Source of the DNA: Intoshia linei
Taxonomy: Eukaryota > Orthonectida > Rhopaluridae
Assembly (NCBI GenBank): GCA_001642005.1
Contig: LWCA01000607.1
Location: 1 to 22,145, forward strand
DNA length: 22,145 bases
Direction: 5' to 3'
Shown here in pieces: positions 15,501 through 22,145 of this stretch. The stretch's first letter is position 1. Each line of letters starts with the position of its first letter. Both the position numbers and the translations under genes were made by a program. The notes beneath the pieces were generated by a model that saw only the letters and a list, made by a program, of their open reading frames with translations, made no database searches and had not been told where the DNA came from.

Positions 15501-17371
15501 ATAAATTAAACAAGTAATTATGAGAACAATTGCAGTCAACAAGGGTTGTATCATTATGGATGGTTTGCTTCTGATAAAATACGAAGTTTCTTTGAATAAT
15601 GCTACCACAAGTAAAAGTTGTTTTCGGATAGCAATTATAATTATCAACAATATGATTGTAGCAATTGTGGCAACAATTGCAAAGCCCAGAATGACATTTT
15701 TATCAGTATCGATATATGGAGAATCCGTACTAGGTATTCTACCAGTCATAATTGCGTACTGCCACCAAAGAAACCCACTCGCTACCAATAATGATAGAAC
15801 ACTCAAAAAAGTGACAGCCCATACCAATATCGGTGTCAGAATATATAATAGAATAATTACAACAAATCCAATCACTAAAATGTACATGTTAGAAATTTAA
15901 AAAGAATTACAAAACGCCAAGCCTGATAAAATTAGAATACTTTGATATGAACCGATGACATCGGCCAATAATCTTTCACCAAAACTTTTCAAACTATTAG
16001 ATTTGAGGAAGGAAGTAAACGCTACAAGTTCAGATGCTTTTGGCACACAACGATTGAAAATTGAATTACTAAAATGTATTAAAATAAATTAAATTGACAT
16101 GAGAATTCAAATATTGCCTGTTCAAAAATTATTTGAATTGGCGCAATTATAATAAATTACAATAATATATTTTTCAAGTATCCTGTTGCCTTATTAACAC
16201 TATGTTATTTTAAAATTTTTACCGCAATTTAATAAATCTTGTCACAGGTAATATTTATCATTATCTATTTCCATGATTGAAAAATTAAATAGAATTTGTA
16301 TAAAAATTTAATCGGAAGAAGATGAGGTATAATATATAATGTATACTCTGGGATTAATATGATGTAAATTAAAAAAATATTGGATACAAGTTAATCTTAT
16401 AAACCAGTGCTTTTCAATCCATTTTGGTTGGCGACACACATTTCAATCTGAAAACTTTTTGCGACACAACCAATGTAAAAATATACTATTGATTCGTTGA
16501 AACGAAATTTTTTCTAATAATAATCTCAAAATAAATATAAAATTACTGCTCCACTATAGATTAAAAATAATTATATATGTAATGTTATTAAAAAAATTAC
16601 ATTTGTATAAACGAGATTTAAATTATTTTTTCATTATTTCAAAAACGATATGAAAAGGTGTATTTGATATTTTATTTATTGATTTTGACTGTAAAATAAT
16701 CATTTTGGTCAATTTAATTTAATCAAATTTAGTGAAAAATAACACTATTTTAGTTTTGTAAAAATTTTATTTGGTCACACAAATTTTAAAAAGTTTAGCG
16801 ACATATCTGGAGATTGGCCAGACACAAATGTGTCGCGACACACCATTTGGAAAGCACTGTTATAAACATACCTAGGATATATAGGGAGAGAGGGACAAGG
16901 ACCTTGAGCTGAATAGTATTTTTCGTCAGTTGGTTTAGCTGTGATATTGTACATGCAATAATCTGTGTAATCCTCAAATGCTGTAATTTGAGAGACTTTT
17001 ATTTTTGGACAGACACTAACACAAAGTTTTACTGCATCGATAGGATTCATCCAGTCATAATACAATACTTTTCTAAATAGAAATAAAATTACAAATTGAA
17101 AAATAACTCTCTGTTTGTTGCATCAAAATTAGACAACCCAGGAATATTAGGTAAATTTGATTTTGTATTGTCTTTACCGCACGTATTTCCAAAACTATCG
17201 AAACCATGCAATATTTTTCCCATATCCGCATATATAGCAGTATATATTGCGCATCCAAACTATATATGATATATTGTTTACAATTAAACTTACCAATCCA
17301 ACATTAAATGTAATGAAAATAATCAAAAATAGAATATCAGTTCTCTTTTTTTCCTTTCTACCGTCTGACAT
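12593..17371 (-). CDS. Choline transporter-like protein (SLC44/CTL family)
   Basis: Twelve coding exons: 17371-17294, 17259-17093, 17072-16872, 16068-15911, 15874-15470, 15392-15218, 15180-15040, 15002-14887, 13111-13074, 13037-12909, 12873-12742, 12703-12593; 616 aa (human CTL1 is about 650). SLC44 proteins are roughly ten-span transporters; CTL1 and CTL2 carry choline and ethanolamine across plasma and mitochondrial membranes, and the substrate here is inferred only. Seen: a short cytoplasmic start (MSDGRKEKKRTD) and first span; the loop motif HGFDSFGNTCG; a cysteine-bearing extracellular loop (CVSVCPK, CPSLPIYPS); NRCVPKASE; several spans in the 405-nt exon; FATIWWIEFILSCQQMIIG; KNPVAQF followed by CCICCLWCLEKF; and the C-terminal AIDAMLLCFCED...NDGSPEKPYYM. 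Introns are 34, 20, 803, 36, 77, 37, 37, 1775, 36, 35 and 38 nt. The two long ones hold transposons. An acceptor-like CATTTAG lies 16 nt upstream of the ATG, so a 5' non-coding exon or trans-spliced leader is possible. Confidence 0.93.
13149..13648. mobile_element. Possible hAT-type element, about 500 bp
   Basis: Flanked by exact 8-bp repeats GATTATAA (13141-13148 and 13649-13656). The right end reads inward TAGTGGTTCCAGATTTGGGG, like a hAT terminus. The left end (CTAGTTCATTAAGG) matches it poorly, so the boundaries are uncertain. Confidence 0.35.
13933..14825. mobile_element. hAT-type non-autonomous element, 893 bp
   Basis: Ends read CAGACATTTTCAACC (left) and CAACTATTCTCAACG (right, inward), imperfect inverted repeats. 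The subterminal GTGGACCCCAAAAAAATT (left) and inward GGGGTCCATGAAAAATTT (right) also mirror each other. Target-site duplications are ATATAGAC (13925-13932) and ATTTAGAC (14826-14833), 7 of 8 identical, so this is an older insertion. Two repeat A cores lie inside (14108 and 14241). No transposase frame. Confidence 0.7.
15420..15449. repeat. (AATTT)n microsatellite in CTL intron
   Basis: Five-base unit TAATT repeated about five times, followed by T and A runs, inside the 77-nt intron 15393-15469. It explains why that intron is longer than its neighbours. Confidence 0.8.
16069..16871 (-). other. CTL intron 3 (803 nt) enlarged by a MITE
   Basis: Donor GTATGT at 16871-16866 and acceptor CATTTTAG before 16068. 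More than half its length is the MITE 16405-16859 plus its duplicated target. The remaining ~340 nt (16069-16396) show nothing recognisable. Confidence 0.8.
16405..16859. mobile_element. hAT-type MITE, 455 bp, intact TSD, at splice donor
   Basis: Ends CAGTGCTTTTCAATCC (left) and CAGTGCTTTCCAAATGG (right, read inward), with further inverted similarity in GGCGACACACATTTC and GTCGCGACACATTTG. Exact 8-bp duplications TTATAAAC lie at 16397-16404 and 16860-16867. The right duplication overlaps the CTL splice donor region: the donor reads CTAG|GTAT and then the duplication, so the element starts 12 nt into the intron and its target 4 nt in. Non-autonomous. Confidence 0.9.
17073..17092 (-). other. 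20-nt intron of CTL
   Basis: Minus-strand sequence GTAATTTTATTTCTATTTAG between exons ending ...ELFFN(TT) and starting A-AAA-GTA. Removing it gives FFNLKVLYYDWMNP in frame and keeps the family's loop of about the normal length. Reading through it gives an immediate TAA. It has the same GTAATT start and TTTAG end as the 33-41-nt introns around it. Confidence 0.75.
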
Positions 17372-18133
17372 GTAATTCTTGTTCTAAATGAGTAAATATT
17401 CAAATGATTATAATAATGTTCAGAATGTACAAAAGATTCGATATTATTGATGGCTTCCATGTGGAAAATAAATTAGAAAATTGATTAATCTGCTTAAAAA
17501 AATCTGGTAAATAAATTACACATCTGTAGAAATGTATATCTAAGGTAATGTAATGTAATTTTCAAATTGTTAATTTATTTTTGGTAGTAATTTCATAGAA
17601 TTTACCTATACATATATTTTAATTTTTATGTTTCTGTATATGGTTGTACTAATTAATTTTTGACAATGAAATTTGTTACAGTAGAATATATCATTTTTTC
17701 AAATGATTTTAAAGAATTGGAATAATGGTTTTAGTACTTAACTGATCAATGATCATATTAAATTTTATTTTTTAACATAATATAAATTAAGTTACAAAAC
17801 TTATGAATACATGTACGAGGCACCTATTTATACAAATACACTTGTAATTGCATTTATAATGCAAAGTAGGCTAGTAATATTTTTATCACACACATTTAAT
17901 GATTGAATCCAGAATCTGGATTCCAGGCATCAATAGTTTAAATAACGAACTATTGATTTGCAACTTTTTTCTATCCATGAACTAAATAAATGTTTAGGTG
18001 AAAATTTTATGTAATTGATAATATATTGATATTGATTGATAATATTAACTAGTCGTAAATGTCAACATCACAAACTTACATTTTAAGTTCAAAAACCCAA
18101 ATTATCTTTTTTTTAAAAATAAACCGAGTCCTA

Positions 18134-19181
18134 CAGGGTGTACCCTTTAGAACAGTGCACTTGTCAGGGCGGATCTAATAGGCTAGTTTATGGGGTGCGA
18201 GCGAAGCGAGCAATATATTTTTTAATATTTGAAAAATTTTTTATGGCGTCTGTTTTAATATCAAGGCGTCTAGTTTGATTTTAAAGCGTCTCTTTTAACT
18301 TTATTTAAAGGTTGTTATACAATACTTTCCAATATTGTATTTTTTCGCAAAAATAAAAAAATGATCAGCACAAAAAAAAGAGAAATTAATTTTGTTCATT
18401 AAATAATCATAAATCAATTAGGTCCAGTCTTCTTAGATGAAGTATTGGAAATTCATTAACCAAACTTTCAATATCAAAATTATAGTCATAGTGGCAATTC
18501 ATGAGGGCCAGTCCACATAGACGACTACCAGTCCTTGTTGATCTTAACAAGGTTTTCAATATTCTCAAAATGCTAATGGAGAGTGATTGGCAATGTTGCC
18601 TAAATAATTAAAAGTTAATGAATATTTGCAAACAAATTAGAATTGCAGCTTTCGATTAATTGTATGATAGTGGTCTTTGAATCAAGTTCTTTTTTTTATC
18701 TAATATATTCTGCTTTGAGATCTTCATCTAATGATATGCATGGTAAAAATAATTAATATTTTTCTACGAATTATTTCAAATCTTTAAAATGACTCGTTTT
18801 GAAATAAGTGGGATGTAGGGAAAATTCTTTCAAAAAATTATTTTTGGGGAACAATAAAATCTAAAATTTATAAAAATTTCCCTTCAAATATAGAATCCGT
18901 AAAAATCAATATCATTAACAGTATTAACTCAATTAGCACTCAAGAATTATCTAATGTTTACAAAAATTTATTTTAACGCATTGATTTATGTATCCAATCT
19001 GATGGTGGTCATTTTGAACATTTATTGTAAATTAAATAATTTCAAGTTTTTAATTTTTTTTTAAATACTTTAGATAAATATTCAAATAATTTTATTATTG
19101 AGCAAATTTAATTATTACAGTTTAAATGTTTTTTGATAAACTTTTTATTTTAAAGTGCACTGTTTTAAATGGTACACATTG
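18134..19181. mobile_element. TA-flanked inverted-repeat element, 1048 bp, nested
   Basis: 29-bp terminal inverted repeats matching at 25 positions: the left begins CAGGGTGTACCCTTTAGAAC, and the right, read inward, begins CAATGTGTACCATTTAAAAC; both continue AGTGCACTT. It is flanked by TA (18132-18133 and 19182-19183), as in Tc1/mariner relatives. It splits a repeat A copy at the position where other copies read CCTAGAATT. Inside it lies decayed hAT transposase sequence, so a hAT element appears to have landed in it. Confidence 0.7.
18165..18760 (-). pseudogene. Decayed hAT transposase remnant with one terminus
   Basis: On the minus strand 18600-18407 encodes ISILRILKTLLRSTRTGSRL, then CGLALMNCHYDYNFDIE and LRRLDLIDL-stop, a clear hAT-family C-terminal dimerisation region (family pattern LxxLKTxLRSTMxxxRLxGLALxxxH). 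Further upstream, 18760-18610 reads DEDLKAEYIR, LIESCNSNLFANIH and ATLPIT, with stops and a frame break between ATLPI and SISIL. The catalytic core is missing. A candidate 3' terminus CAGGGCGGATCTAATAGG begins at 18165, followed by GGTGCGAGCGAAGCGAGC. The other end was not found. It is non-functional. Confidence 0.8.
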
Positions 19182-19920
19182 TAGAATTATAGAGATTACA
19201 CAATCTGGTGAAGATTTTAAAATCATTTAAATTATGATAAATCTCAATTTCAAAATGTTATATCTTCACGGCAAAAACTCAAATTACCCTTTTTTTAAAC
19301 AATAAAAAAAATCCTAGAATTTAAAAAAGGTACATATCATACAGTTGTCTCCAGTTAAATAATAAAAAATTTGTCACCTACATTTTGTCAGATTGAAATT
19401 TTTTTAAATTCTAGAGCTGCTTTTATATTTTTTTAAAAAAAATTTTCAATCACTAACTAAATTAAGATTTAAAATATTATGTTTACAAATGTTTTAATTT
19501 AGTCTTTTGATAAAATCTTTAACTACCTATTTCAAACCTTGTTAAAAATGAAACCGTGTCAATTATCCTATACTCTAAAAGATTTTTAGTATACTACTAT
19601 ATTCAGAGGATACATTTTCAATTTGTTGTTGAAAAAATCAGAAGATGCAGTTTACATCTTAAAAAATTAAATTGAAAAAAAGAAAAGACTCGACGGATTC
19701 ACTTAACTTGATTGAATAATGTATCTTCTCAATTTTTAAAAAAAATATTACTTTTTTCAATTCATAACTACCTAAACTGAAATTTGTTTTAATTTAACGA
19801 TAGTTGTGATTTACATCGACAACCATTGTATCATAAATTTTGTAAATTCTAATTGAAATTTTAAAAATTTTAAAAATTTTAAAAAAAACTTTTTAAATAT
19901 TCATTTGTACAATTTCAACT

Positions 19921-19964
19921 TCTCGCGATCCCTGAGCGGCCACAACCCTGGTTGAGAAACTATG
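19921..19964. mobile_element. Lone hAT MITE terminus
   Basis: Read inward from 19964 the end is CATAGTTTCTCAACC, matching the right terminus of the 10564-11126 element at 13 of 15 positions, followed by GGGTTGTGGCCGCTCAGGGA. No matching left end or duplication of the flanking TTCTAATG was found, so this is probably a truncated copy. Confidence 0.4.
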
Positions 19965-20354
19965 TTCTAATGACACTTTAATCTTTATTTTACATTTACA
20001 TTGTACAAAGATTCTCACATTCACTTACTCGTATTCAGTTTATCATTTGTGAATGTCTTATCTTTACTTGACCCAAAAATGTGTCTGTAATATATCAACT
20101 ACTACAGTATTATAATTTATTAATACAATTAAATTAACAAATTTTTATATACCAAACAATATTTTTCGATTGATCTATTACTAGATATTTCTATTTGAAT
20201 TTGGGCTACATAGCTCGTTCCCTATAAAACAAATGTCATCTGTACTATAGAGATATTAATGACGTAAAGTAGATTGCTATTAATCAATAAATAATATTAA
20301 ACCAAATTATGTTTATTTAGTACACTTTTTTGTGGAATTTTCGTAAAATTTTTG

Positions 20355-20964
20355 ATGAATTACATTATCAAAGCTATTATAATAATACACTTTATTGTGA
20401 TCAAAAATGATGGTAAACTTTAAATTGTAATGAATAATTATTCTCGATTATTTTGAATGAATTGAATTATAATAATAATTATGATTATTTTAAAATTTTA
20501 TAAACATTGATATATTCAATATATTAATTTAGCACGCATCTGTCAAGTTTCGAATGGTCTTGGACGTTCACAAGTTTCTTGTCCAACTAATAAAACGCTA
20601 CCTAGTGAAAAATATTGCTGTGTGTTTGATAATAATGCTCATTGTTGTAATGTATATGATATGATGATGCACAACCAGGACGAAATGCTTTCTGTCATGA
20701 GTTTACCGTATAAAATACTGGATATGATAATTTAACTTTTTTAGTTTAGTTTTTGTTGTATTGATAGTTTTAATAATAATTTGCATTGTTATCAAATTAT
20801 TGAGTGAAAAAAACAAAAACAAAATCAGGACAACTAGACAACCTCAAAGACCATTTTATATTTATTTGCGCAAACCACACAATAGGCTCAATCGGACACA
20901 AAGTAATTTAGTACACACTCAGAGTCATCCCAATTTCTTTCAAAATAATAATCAAGGTAAATAA
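20355..20964 (+). CDS. Shisa-like single-pass membrane protein (six-cysteine)
   Basis: Three coding exons: 20355-20412, 20533-20707 and 20745-20964; introns 120 and 37 nt; 150 aa. Seen: a hydrophobic signal peptide (MNYIIKAIIIIHFIVI, cleavage near Ala20); a short ectodomain with exactly six cysteines, C23-x12-C36P-x11-C48C49-x7-C57C58; one membrane span (about 79-97, LVFVVLIVLIIICIVIKLL); and a basic tail rich in Asn, Arg and Pro with RPFYIY. The cysteine pattern, YCC...CC just before a membrane span, is that of the Shisa-like STMC6 superfamily (Shisa, CYYR1, WBP1/VOPP1), which act as adaptors that traffic receptors. No subfamily can be assigned. All three exon phases agree. The end AATCAAG|GTAAATAA also looks like a splice donor, so a further exon and a longer tail are possible. 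Confidence 0.72.
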
Positions 20965-21770
20965 TCTTTACTTATTTATTTTATTACTTATTATTAAATG
21001 TTTAAGTTAATAAGAATATTGAAGGAAACTGAACTGTGTAGCAAAATTTAATCTGACAGAAAATAAAAATCTAAATTCATTTTTCTAAAAAAGTGCAAAT
21101 TTTCATACAAGTTTTATTTATGCTTATTTTCGGTTTAAGATTTATTCTATTCATCAAAAACCAACAAAGTCATGTATAACGCAATACAATGCATTGACCT
21201 TTAGAAAAACAACTCATTTTTAAAAAAATTGGAGATTATAAAGGGATTGAAACTATCGTATTAATATAATGAGTGAGTTAACTTTGAATTGATAATTTTC
21301 ATTGTCAAGGGTCAGATCTTTGATAATTATAGGGATTAGAAATGAGAGTCTACTTAAATTCAACCATTTTTACTAAAATCAAAATTTACCAACTTTAAAA
21401 GGAAAAATTCCAGTTTTAGCAACTATGAAATGCGATTCTAAAACCGCTCTATTCATTTTGTATATTGAATCAGATCATTTCATACAATAATGATATTCCA
21501 TTTAGTTTACAAAATGATAATTTTAAAGACAAGTTTTTTTCATTAGATAAAATGTTATTACCTTTACCATTATTGAATTGAAAAAGTGTATAGTTTATGT
21601 ATTGTATACTCCGTCTAATAATTATAACAATACTATCATTTTGTTAATAACAATTATATTGTAGATCAAAATTTATGAAAATTGGCATGTTGGACATGCA
21701 CAATTTAAGGTTGTCTTATTAAAAAAATTGAAAAAAAAAACACAATTAACCAAAGTTTTTAATAAAAACG
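20965..21770. other. Intergenic stretch, nothing recognised
   Basis: About 800 bp of A+T-rich sequence between the Shisa-like gene and the Tc1/mariner remnant. An ACTCCGTCTAATAATTATAA string near 21609 resembles the ACGAGTGTCCATAAATTATA string at 21786 in the transposon end, so a second terminal-repeat fragment is possible. No coding sequence seen. Confidence 0.4.
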
Positions 21771-22145
21771 TTAAAAATATAAAAACACGAGTGTCCATAA
21801 ATTATAACAACACAACTGTTTATTAATTATAAGGACTATATATGCTACATGAATATTTCTTTCAATAATAATTGACTTTCCTCCAACATTTAATACTTCG
21901 ATTACACGATTTTTTACAGAATCTGATAGTTTCAAAAACGTTTCATCCAAAATGTCCTCCCATAAATCCATTACAGCTTTTGTTAGTTCATTAATATTGT
22001 TAATATTGTTTATTTCCACCATAGAGACATCGAACCATTATACCCAAATATTTTCTATAGGGTTAAGATCTGGAGACACAGCATGCCAGTCCATAATATT
22101 AAAAAAATGATTATTTAAAAATAATTTTGTCGACCTAGATTTGTG
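21771..22145 (-). pseudogene. Tc1/mariner transposase C-terminus, decayed, partial
   Basis: Reading from the window edge on the minus strand, the frame gives MDWHAVSPDLNPIENIWV, the DDE-transposase signature around the third catalytic acidic residue (E of PIEN). A TAA stop follows at 22040-22038, then the same frame continues with NELTKAVMDLWEDILDETF and LSDSVKNRVIEVLNVGGKS, the normal C-terminal helices and the GG turn of Tc1-like transposases. The frame then runs into GTTATAATTTATGGACACTC, resembling a Tc1-type terminal repeat, near 21784-21813. The in-frame stop makes it inactive. The N-terminal part lies beyond the window. Confidence 0.85.

Larger units (their letters stand above)
17372..20354. 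other. Intergenic transposon nest
   Basis: About 3 kb between divergent CTL and Shisa-like genes. 17372-18060 should hold the CTL promoter and contains small hairpins (17905-17957). 18085-18133 and 19183-19330 are two halves of repeat A split by the inverted-repeat element 18134-19181. 19331-19920 shows nothing recognised. A lone hAT-like end lies near 19921-19964, and 19965-20354 shows nothing recognised. Confidence 0.6.

Noticed and set aside
15520-15900. Plus-strand open frame of 126 codons
   Set aside because: Antisense to the 405-nt CTL exon, which reads as membrane spans in the family pattern.
1-22145. Bacterial features: operons, ribosome binding sites, CRISPR arrays
   Set aside because: The genes are eukaryotic with spliceosomal introns; no regular short repeat-spacer array or prokaryotic signals are present.
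1-22145. tRNA or rRNA genes
   Set aside because: No cloverleaf with a GGTTCRA-type T-loop box or conserved rRNA stretch was recognised on either strand by eye.

Overview
The window is animal (metazoan) nuclear DNA, very A+T-rich, with protein-coding genes cut into short exons by GT-AG introns that are mostly only 33-41 nt long. The evidence for an animal is the gene set: an ezrin/radixin/moesin (ERM) protein, a group-I p21-activated kinase (PAK), a p24/TMED2 cargo receptor, an SLC44 choline-transporter-like protein and a Shisa-like (six-cysteine) membrane protein. Tiny introns beside abundant DNA transposons suggest a simplified invertebrate, for example an orthonectid of the Intoshia type. 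That assignment is inference from gene structure, not something the sequence proves.

Layout. 1-1251 (+): two unidentified coding fragments, then the last two exons of a double-stranded-RNA-binding protein. 1252-2112: intergenic, with part of a dispersed repeat. 2113-4422 (-): complete ERM gene, nine coding exons, 599 aa. 4936-9413 (-): complete PAK gene, eleven coding exons, 445 aa, including a 7-nt microexon; one 2.2-kb intron is packed with repeats and transposons. 9414-11887: a possible orphan exon (9906-10266), a dispersed repeat and a hAT-type MITE. 11888-12478 (+): intronless TMED2. 12593-17371 (-): complete SLC44/CTL gene, twelve coding exons, 616 aa, with two large introns hosting MITEs and one apparent 20-nt intron. 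17372-20354: intergenic nest of transposons, including a TA-flanked inverted-repeat element that carries a decayed hAT transposase. 20355-20964 (+): three-exon Shisa-like gene. 21771-22145 (-): decayed Tc1/mariner transposase running off the window edge.

The genes are not an operon. ERM and PAK lie in tandem on the minus strand; PAK and TMED2 diverge; TMED2 and CTL converge with only 114 bp between stop codons. ERM, PAK and dsRBD products act in cortical actin, Rho-GTPase signalling and RNA binding respectively; TMED2, CTL and the Shisa-like protein are secretory-pathway or membrane proteins. I see no shared pathway that needs their linkage.

All exon models were assembled by eye from splice consensus, reading phase and remembered family alignments; no alignment program was run. 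The most unusual features are the 7-nt microexon in the PAK activation segment, the 20-nt intron in CTL, and several small transposons with intact 8-bp target-site duplications, one of them 4 nt inside a splice donor.
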